DNA from: Osedax fenrisi | Lineage: Eukaryota > Annelida > Polychaeta > Sabellida > Siboglinidae | DNA length: 64,000 bases | Assembly (NCBI GenBank): GCA_964019155.1 | Contig: OZ025241.1 | Span: 87,171,228 to 87,235,227, forward strand | Direction: 5' to 3' | In this document: piece by piece, positions 13,557 through 23,295 of the stretch | Layout of the letters: every line of letters begins with the position of its first letter | How positions within the stretch are numbered: position 1 is the first letter of the stretch | Program-made: the position numbers and the translations under genes | The notes under the pieces: generated by a model | The model's input: only the letters and a program-made list of their open reading frames with translations | Database searches by the model: none | What the model was told of the DNA's origin: nothing

Positions 13557-16500
13557 CGCAGTGTATTTATAATAGGTTAACTAGTATAATTTAAATATTA
13601 CTTAGTCTAATATACTAATACGTATACGAAAATTCTAGAACTATTAGCGATAACGTTTATAACCACGCCCCCTCCGCGTGTAGATTCAACACGTGTTTAC
13701 TGATAGTTCTCCTGAACTGGAGACCCGACCTTCACGAGGTCAAGGACACTACTATGTTCTACGTTGTGTCCTCGTGTTTAGGTATGTGCGTGTCCATATG
13801 GCGTACCCAGACCACAGGTTATTATCACACATTACCGTGTAGTGTTTTAATGAAACGGTTTCATAGAGTGGTCATATATGTAAGCAAGAATATTGTATAC
13901 TTTCGTGTTCGTTCATGCATGACGGCCACGAATATCGAGGCGAGTAGGGCTCGACCCGGCTATAATATTTATCAAATTTATATCGTTATTTCTGTAGAGA
14001 CATGTGACAGGTGTATGTCACACATATGTTTCAGTTGTCCTCTTCACTTTTATTCATCAAGATATATATATATAATGTATTTATTTATAATATGCTTACG
14101 TAATATATACAATTAATATTCTTGGATTTTTTATTAGGCATGGTGTTTAAATAATAATAATAATAATAACAATAACCGTTATATAAAAAAAAAATGTTAA
14201 ATAATATATTGTAGCTACAAAGTTTACCGATATACCTATCGCATACGATACTACAATAGTTAGATTAAATAGTTAGATTTGATAAGTAAACTTAAATTAT
14301 CTCAATGATATCATCCATTACATAGCTGTACACACATAAACCCCCCAGGGTTACCCTATAGTGGTATACAGCTGTGCACAATCACTATAGTGGGTATACC
14401 CAACGCATATTTCGGTAAGATTCGTTATCTAGAGTTTTAAGTAAAGGTTGAATAACACCTACTTAGTTACATATGATGAGTCCCACATGATGATATCAAC
14501 GTAGTTGTAAGAGTTCTGGCAACGAGAGATTAGCCTAGTGTAAAATGTTGTTCATCCAGTTTATCTTTAGATGGCCTCTCTTTCTACTACTTTCAAAGTA
14601 ATCTTGTAATATCAGCTTAGATAACATGATGATATATATCCAAACTAGTGATGTAAATGATGCCGAGCCGAGACTTTTGGTTTTTAATGCCGATCCGAGA
14701 CTTTCATTTTCGGAAAAAACGAGCCCGAGCCGAGCCGAAACTCTAGCCAAACGAGTTGAGACTTTTACAAAACATTACCGAGTCGAAATGGTGCTTTTTT
14801 TAAATTACATTTTAATATTAATTGTTATATATTTCACATTTACATCAATTTAAAAAAATAATCTGCGACAACTTCGCGATTCAGTGAATAATAATGTATA
14901 TTTCATCTAGTGGTGTAAATAATTCCGAGCTTTTTGATGCCGAGCCGAGACTTTTGGTTATTGATGCCGAGCCGAGACTTTCATTTTCGGAAAAAAACGA
15001 GCCCGAGCCGAGATTCTAGCCAAGCGAGCCCGAGCTGAGCCGATACTCTAACAAAACGAGCCCGAGCCGAGTTGAGACTTTAGGTAACTGAGACTGAGAC
15101 TGCATCATGCTTTAGATTTGAGCATAATTTACATCACTAGTCCAAACAAAGTATTTGTATACGTATCACCATTTCCGTCAGATTTAAGGTTATTATTTTC
15201 CATTTCTTGTTACATTAGTTTGCGTATATATTAGAGCAATACTATGTCATCTTACCTTGCTCGGCAGTTTTCGATTATCTTCTTCCAACCATCTCTATCT
15301 TCCATCGCCTTTTTTAATTTAGTTTACCTCACAGAATGTATCGTCCACCAGTTTATCGACGTAGGTCCTGCGGGGTGGTCCTATTTTTACCATGAGTAGG
15401 TTACAATATTATAACATCCGATGCCAGTTCCAATTTGGATCTCCGACAGTGCCTAGATAAACGCAATCTTTGCTGTCTTATCGACGTGAAAATTTCCGGT
15501 ATATTTCCGTATATATCTTTATTGTTTGGATGATCTTTCCGATATATATTTAGGATGGCACGCAGCATTCGAGTGGAATTTCCAGTAGTATTTTTTCAAG
15601 CGCTTTAGTTAGATTCAATGCTAACATAACCATATATTACATGTATACATATCCTACTATATTGTTAACTTACTTCATCTCAACACAACTATATATGTGT
15701 ATAGTTGTGTTGGGAGTTAGCTACATTATCGGGCGTGCTGCGGAGAGTTGTATGTATACAGTATACAGTATACAATATACTATACATACATACATTATAT
15801 AGTAGGCAGAACTTATATAATATTCTATAGAATAAATCTATAGATTTAGTGGGTAATACACTATAATTTGATTCTCGACATGAATGTGTATACCAAAGGT
15901 ACCCGAAATAATGGTTATAATTTGCAGAATAAATTAATTTGTTTATTTTCCAGATATATTTTAAATGAAAGAATTACTAATAATTTACAATACAAGATTT
16001 AAATTTCAATACAGATTTGAATGACTACTATATATATCTGATAGTCAATAAATATTAATATTAATATCATTATTATCTATATTAAATAAGTTTCGAATAC
16101 AAATCATACGTCACCATAGTCTCGCTAGCGATGATGCCCTTAACGACCTTTAACCTCTAGCGATGATGCCCTTAACGACCTTTAACCTCTAGCGATGGTG
16201 GTCTACCTCTACGAGAAGAGACTGGAGCAGGCGTTCTCCGTGTACCGCGCTCTACAATCAGTGGGTATCACGTGTTCGTTCGTCGTGTACCTGTCATGCA
16301 CCACTGAACAAAAGGTACAACATGCGCTCGGCTTCCTTTAGTCATCCCGCTATGTGGCTTTGATACTACGCGTTGTATTCATATTTAATTACATTTATTA
16401 TATTGTAATATACTTTGATAGAGAGACTACATTATATATAAATATTATACGAAACATAATGCAAACCTTACCTTAACTATTTTGTATTGTATTAAATATA

Positions 16501-16753
16501 GTATTTCTTATTTGAATATATCGTATTCGAATAATATTTATTATTCATATACCAATACATTATTTATAATATTATAATCCCACCCATATATATACCATAT
16601 GCGACCACTACATATCTATCTCCCGCGTATTACACGTACTGAACTTTAACCCAGATATACGTGATGTGTGTCCTACTGGCGACCTCTGTGATCTGTTACT
16701 ACTTCCTCGACTCGAGCGTACCGAAGTCGGACTGCTCTATAGCCCTAATATGA
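5823..16753 (+). CDS. UNC93-like membrane protein, 3' five exons (spliced)
   Basis: Exons at 5823-5937, 12973-13142, 13684-13817, 16193-16314 and 16655-16753 join in phase through AG/GT sites and stop at TGA 16751-16753, giving about 214 residues. The order of motifs follows the UNC93 family: FLLMAPLVMFY..QEGFIALEFTK (ending a membrane segment), ACSLGIREVG, a long hydrophobic stretch, LLNWRPD (family L.LW.P), SIWRTQTT (family DAIWQTQ), LEQAFSVYRALQSVGI (family EAAFSNYRLWESLGF) and a last membrane helix. UNC93 proteins are multi-pass MFS-like membrane proteins; family members regulate K+ channels in worms or Toll-like receptor trafficking in vertebrates. The N-terminal half is not seen and probably lies upstream of the window or in missed exons. 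The sequence is diverged (DA before W replaced by VS), so the function of this copy is unknown. Family assignment is from motif memory. Confidence 0.85.
5998..6035. repeat. (AT)n microsatellite
   Basis: Perfect AT tract in the intron after the exon at 5.8 kb; a second short one follows at 6042-6060. Confidence 0.9.
6377..6420. repeat. (AT)n microsatellite
   Basis: Perfect AT dinucleotide tract in the UNC93-like intron. Confidence 0.9.
6430..6738. other. GC-richer intronic island, unassigned
   Basis: Contains CACGTG E-boxes near 6557 and 6577 and an ACATGGCGG element but no exon I could place in the UNC93-like frame. It could be an intronic regulatory region or an old transposon. Confidence 0.3.
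6739..7155. mobile_element. 417-bp palindromic MITE built of AGCAGCATAAT units
   Basis: The ends are CCCAGCAAACAG and its complement. Each arm is about 185 bp and nearly identical to the other in inverted orientation. Both are composed of reiterated AGCAGCATAATAGCAGCATA (complement TGCTGCTATTATGCTGCTAT). The left arm has about 45 bp extra. No clear target duplication. There is no coding capacity, so it is a non-autonomous foldback element. Confidence 0.85.
7480..7523. repeat. 11-bp tandem repeat (ACGTGACTACC), 4 copies
   Basis: Four imperfect copies of an 11-bp unit with CACGTG/CGCGTG cores, recalling the E-box minisatellite at 145-596. Confidence 0.7.
7667..7900 (+). mobile_element. tRNA-derived SINE
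   Basis: A box-B-like GCGGGTTCAAATTC lies in a degenerate tRNA-like head. It is followed by a body shared with the copy at 11.3 kb: ...GGATGCATTAAC..., CTTCGAAGGGACATT and GGTTATAAGTG...CTTCATCTAA. No coding capacity. The family is identified by the shared body and polymerase III-type boxes. Confidence 0.65.
7903..7955 (-). mobile_element. tRNA-like SINE head fragment
   Basis: On the minus strand GGGTAGCTCAGTTGGCTATA is a good box A, but no box B follows. It is tail-to-tail with the preceding SINE. A functional tRNA is unlikely. Confidence 0.5.
7992..8065. repeat. (AT)n microsatellite
   Basis: About 74 bp of AT repeats with two ATAAT/ATTAT interruptions. Confidence 0.9.
8084..8338. mobile_element. 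TTAA-flanked MITE, GGGGGTATCC family, copy 1
   Basis: TTAA sits on each side (8080-8083 and 8339-8342). Inverted ends are of the type GGGGTATCCCACTACAAG with reiterated GGCAAGTTGCC and GATACCCC palindromes inside. Related copies are at 16975-17223 and 25449-25682. A TTAA target suggests piggyBac-type mobilisation, which is an inference. Confidence 0.75.
8505..8683. repeat. 15-bp minisatellite (GGTAACTAAAGGCAG)
   Basis: Twelve copies of a 15-bp unit with GGGAGG/GGCAGG variants. The period is a multiple of three, so one frame reads VTKGR repeats, but there is no sign it is a gene. Confidence 0.95.
9040..9095. repeat. (AT)n microsatellite
   Basis: 56 bp of perfect AT dinucleotides. Confidence 0.95.
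9480..9820 (+). mobile_element. Dispersed non-coding repeat (family D)
   Basis: Shares GAGTAAAA, GCATGTCATTTA, CGATACTACTGCT and GTGTTATATC...CTTCGC blocks with 47.94-48.24 kb and, inverted, with 48.42-48.75 kb. A related end fragment is at 6.22-6.33 kb. No coding capacity. The element type is unknown. Confidence 0.55.
9836..9918. repeat. 22-bp tandem repeat, 3.7 copies
   Basis: Unit GTGTATTATTGTATAGGTTA plus TA, repeated exactly three times and then partially. Confidence 0.95.
10130..10240. repeat. TATACGGTAT low-complexity tandem tract
   Basis: Irregular iterations of TATATACGGTAT, TTAGATATA and TTCGGTATA. Confidence 0.8.
10245..10390 (-). mobile_element. tRNA-like SINE fragment
   Basis: The minus strand has a box-A-like TAGTCTAGTGGAAC and, 50 bp on, a box-B-like CCGGGTTCAATATC. 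The spacing fits a tRNA head, but the arms do not fold well enough for a working tRNA. Confidence 0.5.
10391..11270. other. Intronic AT-rich sequence, no recognised feature
   Basis: Lies in the long UNC93-like intron. A GC-richer patch at 11080-11260 holds the 15-bp palindrome GTGTACGACGTACAC at 11180-11194. Its open frame on the minus strand resembles nothing known. Confidence 0.4.
11315..11540 (+). mobile_element. tRNA-derived SINE, better preserved copy
   Basis: Box A TGGCTAAGTTGG near 11323 and box B GGTTCAAACCTC near 11369 are spaced as in a tRNA. The body TTAAAACCATGGATAC, CTTCGAAGGGACATT, GGTTATAAGG, CTTCATCTAA is shared with the 7.7-kb copy. Confidence 0.75.
11584..11640. repeat. (AT)n microsatellite
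   Basis: AT dinucleotide tract with one ACAT interruption; another AT tract follows at 11727-11750. Confidence 0.9.
12200..12876 (-). pseudogene. Non-LTR retrotransposon reverse transcriptase fragment
   Basis: Minus strand, in order: IMMIKSLYANSTSAVLLNN, GEFVKTSVGVR, then after a small insertion LLSPILFNLFLDEIMSET, LKYADDIDLLAG with the catalytic YADD, HGIVISTEISKVM and CYMGSTLTRDGS. This is the palm/thumb region of an endonuclease-type LINE reverse transcriptase; the 5' and 3' parts are absent. A roughly 14-bp insertion containing a GTACAC palindrome (12683-12701) lies between GVR and the LLSP block and breaks the frame. It lies in the UNC93-like intron. Confidence 0.9.
12973..13142 (+). 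CDS. UNC93-like exon
   Basis: 170 nt, phase 0 start, two bases left over. Acceptor CACTAACAG, donor TT|GTGAAG. Encodes AYIACSLGIREVG followed by hydrophobic helices, matching the family's VSC..GI..VGY stretch and next membrane segment. Markedly GC-richer than its flanks. Confidence 0.85.
13684..13817 (+). CDS. UNC93-like exon with WRPD and WRTQ motifs
   Basis: 134 nt (1+132+1). Acceptor GTGTAG, donor ACAG|GTTATT. Encodes LLNWRPDLHE and SIWRTQTT at the places where the family has L.LW.P and DAIWQTQ. An internal GTATGT at 13782 is bypassed, because reading through it restores the WRTQ motif and the phase. Confidence 0.85.
13818..14524. other. UNC93-like intron, no recognised feature
   Basis: AT-rich with a short (AATAAT)n run near 14150. 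The open frame at 13754-14116 is the exon plus read-through into this intron. Confidence 0.5.
14525..14645 (-). mobile_element. LINE fragment (RGHLKINWMNN), interrupted by a MITE
   Basis: Minus strand reads RKRGHLKINWMNNI, the R.RGR....W.D.I signature near the end of endonuclease-type LINE proteins. It resumes past the inserted MITE at 15140-15190 and is collinear with the LINE at 19.1-19.3 kb. Confidence 0.6.
14646..15139. mobile_element. hAT-type MITE with 8-bp target duplication
   Basis: Inverted ends TAGTGATGTAAAT (14646-14658) and complement (15127-15139), flanked by ATCCAAAC (14638-14645) and GTCCAAAC (15140-15147). The interior is rich in CCGAGCCGAGAC repeats, and a second internal end-like CTAGTGGTGTAAAT near 14909 implies a duplicated unit. 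The related LINE at 19.27 kb, reading GATATATGCCCAAACAAAG, is the empty site. Confidence 0.85.
15200..15645 (-). pseudogene. LINE C-terminal fragment
   Basis: The minus strand gives TRMLRAILNIYRKDHPN, IYGNIPEI, IRQQRLRLSRHCRR and AMEDRDGWKKIIENCRA, the typical closing stretch of endonuclease-type LINE proteins, with frameshifts between blocks. 5'-truncated. Confidence 0.85.
15681..15712. repeat. Perfect 13-bp stem hairpin
   Basis: CAACACAACTATA and its complement separated by 6 bases. Confidence 0.8.
16127..16190. repeat. 32-bp tandem duplication at a splice acceptor
   Basis: Two exact 32-bp units (each begins AGCGATGATGCCC and ends CTTTAACCTCT) directly upstream of the exon at 16193. Each carries a polypyrimidine-like stretch and the next unit supplies AG, so there are tandem acceptor sites at 16159-16160 and 16191-16192. 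Confidence 0.95.
16193..16314 (+). CDS. UNC93-like exon with the AFSVYRALQSVG motif
   Basis: 122 nt (2+120), phase 0 end. Acceptor CCTCTAG, donor AAG|GTACAA. Encodes LEQAFSVYRALQSVGITC, the counterpart of the family's EAAFSNYRLWESLGF, and the next membrane helix. Confidence 0.85.
16655..16753 (+). CDS. UNC93-like last exon
   Basis: Acceptor TTAACCCAG, phase 0. Encodes IYVMCVLLATSVICYYF, a final membrane helix, and a short tail, then TGA at 16751-16753. Confidence 0.82.
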   Translation: MYVMCVLLATSVICYYFLDSSVPKSDCSIALI

Positions 16754-16754
16754 C

Positions 16755-16974
16755 GTCATACCGCAACCCTCGCGAGTACTAGGTGACACGTGAGAGAGAG
16801 ATAGAGCGCGTGTGTCACGTGCACGCGATGCCGGGTCACGTGGTAACGCGGGGGAGGCACGTGATATAACGAGAACTCGCTCGTATGCAGGCGTGTATGC
16901 GGGCGTACGTGGTAGGTTACATGCGCGCATGTGAGAGCGCGTACAGTACACAGTGTACGGCACTACTGCGTAAA
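16755..16974. other. CpG- and E-box-rich segment after the UNC93-like stop
   Basis: Four CACGTG boxes within about 90 bp (16787-16863) in an otherwise AT-rich region. It may be 3' UTR or a regulatory island; no coding signal. Confidence 0.5.
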
Positions 16975-17223
16975 GAGGGTATCCAACTACAAGTATTTAG
17001 AGAAACTTGCCGCTAATATTTTAACTTAAACACTATTTTCTATCAAGTTAACTACAATTTTAGTGAGATAACCACTATAGGTACCCCCTAAGTATACTTT
17101 CAGGCAAGTTGCCTGAAATATAGTAACTTTATAGTGGTATCCCATTATAACTTGATATAAAATGGTTTTAAAGCTACAATATTTCCGGTAAGTTGCCGGA
17201 AAATCTTGTAGTGGGATACCCCC
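16975..17223. mobile_element. TTAA-type MITE, GGGGGTATCC family, copy 2
   Basis: Ends are AGAGGGTATCC...CTACAAGTATTT and GGATACCCCC followed by TTAA (17224-17227). Internal GGCAAGTTGCC and GGTAAGTTGCC blocks are as in the other copies. Confidence 0.75.
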
Positions 17224-17490
17224 TTAACGATAACCTTAACGATACAAAGGACACACTCGCGAATATGAGTTCGAAATATCCGCATTTGCGGATATTCGCA
17301 AACATATGTTTATTAAAAATAGTTAGATCTATAAAACATCACGATGGTGTGTTACTCAAAAGTATGGCAAACTCAGAGTGATGGTCAACTCGGTAAATGC
17401 AGACCAAAGTACAACTCCGACTACGACCGATGTTTTTATAGATTTGTATTTTACCTATCTCTCGGTATTACTATATCTCGCTAATTTAAA

Positions 17491-17853
17491 ATTCTTCAAC
17501 GCGCCTGGAACTCGATTTATGTGTCATAAGATGGCCGCCTACACACGACACATACATTTAATAACATATAAGTATTCAATTTATATATATATATATTCAA
17601 ACAAATAATATTTATTTTGTATTTATGTATTAAATTTGTTATCTAAAAACGATTATAAAATGCGTTACGATTATATCAAAATAAATATTTATATTATATA
17701 TTTATACTGCAATATAATTGCAACATTTAATTTGATGAAATAATACATTATAAATGATGGTCGGCCATCTTATAAGATATCTTATAACATATTATAACAT
17801 ATGTTAGATCTTATATGACACATAAATAGAGTTTCCAGGCCTGTTGAAGAAAA
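17491..17853. mobile_element. MITE with ATTCTTCAAC...GGCCTGGAA ends
   Basis: The left 45 bp (17491-17535, with CCTGGAACTCGATTTATGTG and ATAAGATGGCCG) reappears inverted at 17765-17853. The open frames at 17193-17381 and 17378-17608 run through MITE sequence and are not genes. Confidence 0.75.
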
Positions 17854-18549
17854 TACACTTTACTACTGATATACTTAAAGTATAACTATATGGATGCAGT
17901 CCTAGAAAAAATAACTATGTTATGCCTGCTCTAATAACAGAGCCCGTCAGAATAAGTTACAGATTATGTTACAGAATAGGTTACACATACTTACCCTAAC
18001 GACACAATACATACGATGTATTCAATCGATCAATTGTGTACTATTTTATATTTTTATAATAACTGTGTTAACTCTTTCATATGCATTATTGTATTAATAT
18101 AGTTCCACGCTATACAAATCGTGTGCATTTATACGTGATTCCAATTGTTAACCTAATATAACCTATATATATATATATTGATGATAAATAAATATTATAT
18201 TTATTATTGCTGATGTATAATTGAATATATAATAATTGTCGGACAGTAACCAAATACTGACACTCTATGTATCTCAGAAACCATACATCCTACAAAATGT
18301 TTAATGAATAAAATATTCATAATTATATAAATAGTCTAAAAAAAGTATTTTTTATTTTTTAATTATTCAAAATATTGCTGATATATCAAATAAACTGATT
18401 TTTTAATTACGTTTTTAAATTGATGAAAAAAAATGTCAACTTAAAACCTTCTCAAGAATATACAAATATATCGATATAAAATATAACACTATATCATTAA
18501 AAAATAAAGTATTCTAAAATTATAAAGAGCTCAATAGTGTGTATAAAAA
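17854..18549. other. AT-rich, no recognised feature
   Basis: Nothing beyond low-complexity AT sequence. Confidence 0.5.
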
Positions 18550-18945
18550 GCTAATTGTTGTCTATTCACTACTATAGTCTTTACACCACTTCACTACACT
18601 TACCAGATATATTAGTTGCACCATCATATGAATGTCATCTTAATTTAGAAATGTTCAAGTTCAGATAAAATAAAATTGTCTATATTTTCCCAAGTTGTAG
18701 CTTCAGACATATTACATATTCCTATGCATATTTCTTTAATTTATAGTTTTGATGTTGAATAACGAACCTCCAAAATTTCCTGCTCACTTCCGTGTATATC
18801 TTGAATTCCATCACATTGAATTGAGAAAGTACCATTAATATCCTTCAATCAAATATTTAATAATTCAGTTTTATATAGTTGAATAATTGCATTCTGAATA
18901 TCGCCAGATAACAAGTTTCTCTCATAAATATTATCATATTTCATG
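18550..18945 (-). pseudogene. DUF4371 / hAT-like transposase relic
   Basis: The minus strand has FSIQCDGIQDIHGSEQEI and, further on, HSYDGATNISGKCSEVV. These match the CD..QDISG.EQ and SYDGA.NMSGK.SGVQ signatures of DUF4371-type hAT transposases as I remember them. Stops and frameshifts are frequent, and no N- or C-terminal domain is visible. Confidence 0.65.
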
Positions 18946-19155
18946 AAGGGGGGAGGGGCACACAATTGTTACCCCCCCCCCTCCCATATTTGTGGTAAAA
19001 TTCTTTAGCAAAAATGTGTATTAACAAAGACAATATACTAGATTTAATATATATATATATAATTTATTATAAAATATTTCCTGGGGGGGGGGGGGCAAAA
19101 CATACTTAGCCCCCCCCCCCATATTTTTGTATGGGGGGTCCGATATCCCCCGCCC
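18946..19155. repeat. Poly-G / poly-C tracts
   Basis: Runs of 9-13 G or C at about 18972, 19084 and 19111, unusual in this AT-rich sequence. They lie between the transposase relic and the LINE relic and may be the remains of an inverted repeat. Confidence 0.7.
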
Positions 19156-19740
19156 CCCCTTAGACCAGTCGAGTATGTCATCCATCCAGCTATGGACGGC
19201 CTCTCTTTCTACTACCTTCAACTGTACCTTGCAATATCATCATAGCTAGGGAGTTATGTCTAGATATATGCCCAAACAAAGTCATTTTTCTACGTACCAC
19301 CATGTCTCAGAGAGGTTCCTAATTTCCTGTTGTCCTTCTTATTTCGGTGGATACGTAGATATTAGATTCCTTTATTTTTATGTGATATATAAGAGTATTC
19401 TATGGGCTTTAGATTCGAATGAATACATCTTATTTTTTAGACTCTTTCAACATGGTCTAGGTTTCATTTTGAGTTGTGGAGCTTGTACTTGAGATTGAAT
19501 TGAATTTCTTTAGATTTCCAAATCTTCTCCAATCTACCATTGCTGTAATTTATGTGGTTAGTCTAATTAAAATATCTTTCTTTCTCGTTACATTTTCAGT
19601 AAGCATCGCGCCAAGATATTTGAAGTTTTTAACATTCATCATCTCTCGAGCATCTTTCATATAGGTGATGTTTAGTCCAAATTTATCACCGTTTATGAGT
19701 ATATTGCTTTCCCATACCATATGATGTAACATTATTTTCT
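19140..19740 (-). pseudogene. LINE C-terminal fragment
   Basis: The minus strand gives VKNFKYLGAMLTENVT, then RRKMTLFGHISRH, LQGTVEGSRKRGRP and, in another frame, HSWMDDILDWS. This is the ordered C-terminal region of endonuclease-type LINE proteins. Frameshifted and lacking YADD. Confidence 0.85.
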
Positions 19741-20620
19741 AAAGAGTATGTTAATGCTAGTAATTCACAATTGAGGGCTATATTGGTGTTAAAATATCCG
19801 CTATATATCTGCGATATTGGTATTAAAATAAATAATTCAATTCAATTACAAAGGTAAATAGATGAAAGTTATCAGGTCTAATTAAAGGTTACCTAGAAGA
19901 TAATATACAGTATTACCAACTCAGTATACAACACAAAATGAAATAGATCACATTAAAAGTGACGATGAAGTAATGACCTTTAAAACAACTTCAACGTGCA
20001 AAGACGAGCACGATGAATTCTAAATACACTAAAATGGTATTAATAAATATAGAAAATATCTTAGAAATTAGATACAAAATTTATAAAATAACTGCATACA
20101 CATATTATAAATACTAACTATTATTGATTATACGATTTTATTAATTAGATTATGTTATATGAATATATTATATTTCTTACGAAATAGTAGTTATTATATT
20201 TTTATTTATTACTAATACATAATAATTACATGATATATAGATAATTAAATATAATTTAATTATTATATTTGGTAATATATTTATAATTTCCGTACATTCA
20301 TTAACATTAATAAATAAACTTCTCCTTATAAACAAATATTTCATTATATACACAATACTACTATGTATACTATAAGCTATGTATCCTAGTGAATTCTATT
20401 TTTTAAATTAATGTAAAGTATTTTTGTATTTATATAATTATGATTTTGTTACTATTTGTATTATATTTTCTTGGCAGTTATTTATAATATGTAAAAGTCT
20501 AAGGCATATTAATGAAGAATACTTGTACTGTATTTACATATCGTGCTAATTAGATACAATATTATCATAATAATAAATTCATAGAAAATGTTCTGGATCT
20601 ACGAATTTAATCCAGCATAA
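19741..20620. other. AT-rich, no recognised feature
   Basis: No splice-supported coding segment or repeat end noticed. Confidence 0.5.
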
Positions 20621-20910
20621 CTAAAGGGGGTATGAGCATAACGATAAATGGGTATGTGTATAGTAGTAGGGGATAGGGGAAACATATAAAGGGGTGATAT
20701 TATAATAATAAGGTGGTAGGGGTTAAATAGTAAATGGTGTTTCAGAACACCATTACATGGTTATAGGGGCAGGGCTAGAACATAAACTGATAGTAGGAAT
20801 AGAGTTTGAATTTAAATTATATACTTAATAATAAATAGGGTAGATGGTACATCATTACATGATGTAATGGTTAAGAAAATAAAGGGGTATGGGTAGGAGG
20901 TAGGCCATAA
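20621..20910. other. Purine-biased G-run region with short hairpins
   Basis: Many GGGG runs on the plus strand (AGGGGATAGGGG, GGTAGGGG) and two small hairpins, at 20733-20754 (AATGGTGTT stem) and near 20850 (ACATCATTACATGATGT). No gene seen. Confidence 0.5.
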
Positions 20911-21000
20911 CATTATAGATTATACATGTTTGCTAACTATCCTATACAAATACTATTAGGACTATAGTAATACATAGTCATATAGTATACTAACATAACT

Positions 21001-21420
21001 ACTTTATGACTTAAGACATACTTTACGAATAATTATTAATCACCTGATATTTAATTAAAACTAAATGACCACTATATATAAATTAAGTAACACATATTAT
21101 ACTCAATATAAGTATGTTGTATTAGGAAATATTTGAGAAGCCGCTATCTTGTATATTGGAGGTTAGTCACTTTGTATTTCAGTTTCCATACCGAGAACCA
21201 AATGAATAGCACATTTAAAAAAACTAGTTATATATCATAAGAAGCTGACAACATTCTTCCAGTGTTATTATTATAATAGGATAAGAAGAAGTAAACATTT
21301 ATGTTAACTCTTATGGTTAAAGAGGTTGAACATTTGTGTACATTAATATGAATAACAATCTCACACATGAATAACTTTCAAGATAATACTGAGATTATTG
21401 AAAAGGGGCCAGTATAAACT
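21001..21420 (+). repeat. 420-bp tandem duplication, unit 1
   Basis: Matches the next 420 bp with two substitutions noticed (near 21146 and 21162). No open frame; no recognised family. Confidence 0.97.
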
Positions 21421-21840
21421 ACTTTATGACTTAAGACATACTTTACGAATAATTATTAATCACCTGATATTTAATTAAAACTAAATGACCACTATATATA
21501 AATTAAGTAACACATATTATACTCAATATAAGTATGTTGTATTAGGAAATATTTGAGAAGCCGCCATCTTGTATATTGGGGGTTAGTCACTTTGTATTTC
21601 AGTTTCCATACCGAGAACCAAATGAATAGCACATTTAAAAAAACTAGTTATATATCATAAGAAGCTGACAACATTCTTCCAGTGTTATTATTATAATAGG
21701 ATAAGAAGAAGTAAACATTTATGTTAACTCTTATGGTTAAAGAGGTTGAACATTTGTGTACATTAATATGAATAACAATCTCACACATGAATAACTTTCA
21801 AGATAATACTGAGATTATTGAAAAGGGGCCAGTATAAACT
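21421..21840 (+). repeat. 420-bp tandem duplication, unit 2
   Basis: Second copy, directly abutting. Near identity implies a very recent event or an assembly artefact. Confidence 0.97.
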
Positions 21841-22254
21841 TAGCCAATATTTTATAAAATATCTGTGATGTTAGAAATAACATGATTTTTAGTTAAATAA
21901 AGTTATTATTGCTAACAAATAAATTTAGAAATAAGAAGGTTATCAGTAATAGTTAAATGGATGAATTAATAATTAATGTAGCTTATAATTTATTTTCTTG
22001 TATTGATAATCTTCTATTTTATAATAATTATATAAGTATACTTATTTAATTATAGATAATAGGTAATTTGGTTGCCATAGGAGAGAATAATTTTGTATAA
22101 ATAATATTTCTATAATAATCATAGTCTCAAAATATATTATTTTACATTATTTATGTAATTCCATGACACAATATTTAATCTATAATTTATAACATATTTA
22201 AAAATATTATATTTTATGAATATTACTCTATACATAATTATATTTTAAAAATTG

Positions 22255-23295
22255 AGAATAATAGTTGACAATAGTGATGCCCTAGATCAGATAGTTATCA
22301 GCCACTGACAAACATAGATATTGAGGGTGACGTAATCTTCATGGAAGCAAACATCAAGTTTATATCACTAACATATCGTATATGAAAACAATGATTACAC
22401 ATTAACAGTAAATAAAGGCAGCCTATTGCCTTATTTGGGTGTGTCATAAATTATGACTCATAATACCTATGACCTTATTGTACAGATCAAGGTATCCCTG
22501 GGAGCTGCTATATGATGCTGATGATATTAACTCTATTTTAATTATAAAATTCTTAGTGAGACAATAGATAAAATAAAAGTAATTAAAGTAATAATTAGTA
22601 CGGACAAGTATGCAATGCAGAGAATAAATGTATGATTGTACTACGCCAGCTGAAGCATGACTCACACATGTGAACATAGTTTCATCATTGATAACTTTTG
22701 ATATAGATACTATAGACCTCACTTTAACTATGTGAAAGTGAAAACAAATCTGTTATTATTAGTATACATTATTAACCCTTATATTAATAACATATGTAGG
22801 CAATACATTTTGTTACATATTTTGTATAACATTATTCATTTTCTAAATACTAATCTAAATTTAAAATTATAAATTTCCAAATTTTAAGCTCATAATATTA
22901 ATATAATGTTTATAATTTATATAGCTGTTTTAAATTGTGCAGTGATGGTACATGTTCCACCTACGACAGGCTAGTAAGAGAATGAGTGAGTGTATACTAT
23001 ATAGTCAAGTGAAGGTTTAGACTGCAAAAGATTCACATAATAAACCCATAGAATACAGTACTACTAAAACTATGATTTAAAAACATCGCACAATATTTAT
23101 TAATTAACTTGAGTGGGTTCATCGGAATTACGTGTACATAATATAAACATCCTCGAGTAATGTGGATAAAACATAATATTAATACTATAGTCGATACGAA
23201 ATTAATGTAAATAAAACAATACGATTGACGGGAAAAAAACTGTATATCATAGATGAAATTAATACTTGCGAGAAATACGATAACAGAAGGGGCAC
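22255..23295. repeat. Segmental duplication, 3' flank of TMEM256-like gene A
   Basis: Aligns collinearly with 42315-43264 downstream of gene B (for example GTGACGTAATC, CATGGAAGCAAACAT, TTCATCGGAATTAC). It shows the two genes arose by duplicating a block that extends about 1 kb past the stop codon. Confidence 0.9.

Noticed and set aside
13754..14116. 120-codon single-exon gene
   Set aside because: Only its first part is coding, as an UNC93-like exon ending at 13817; the rest is intron.
17193..17608. Two adjacent small open frames
   Set aside because: They span MITE sequence with inverted repeats and match no family.
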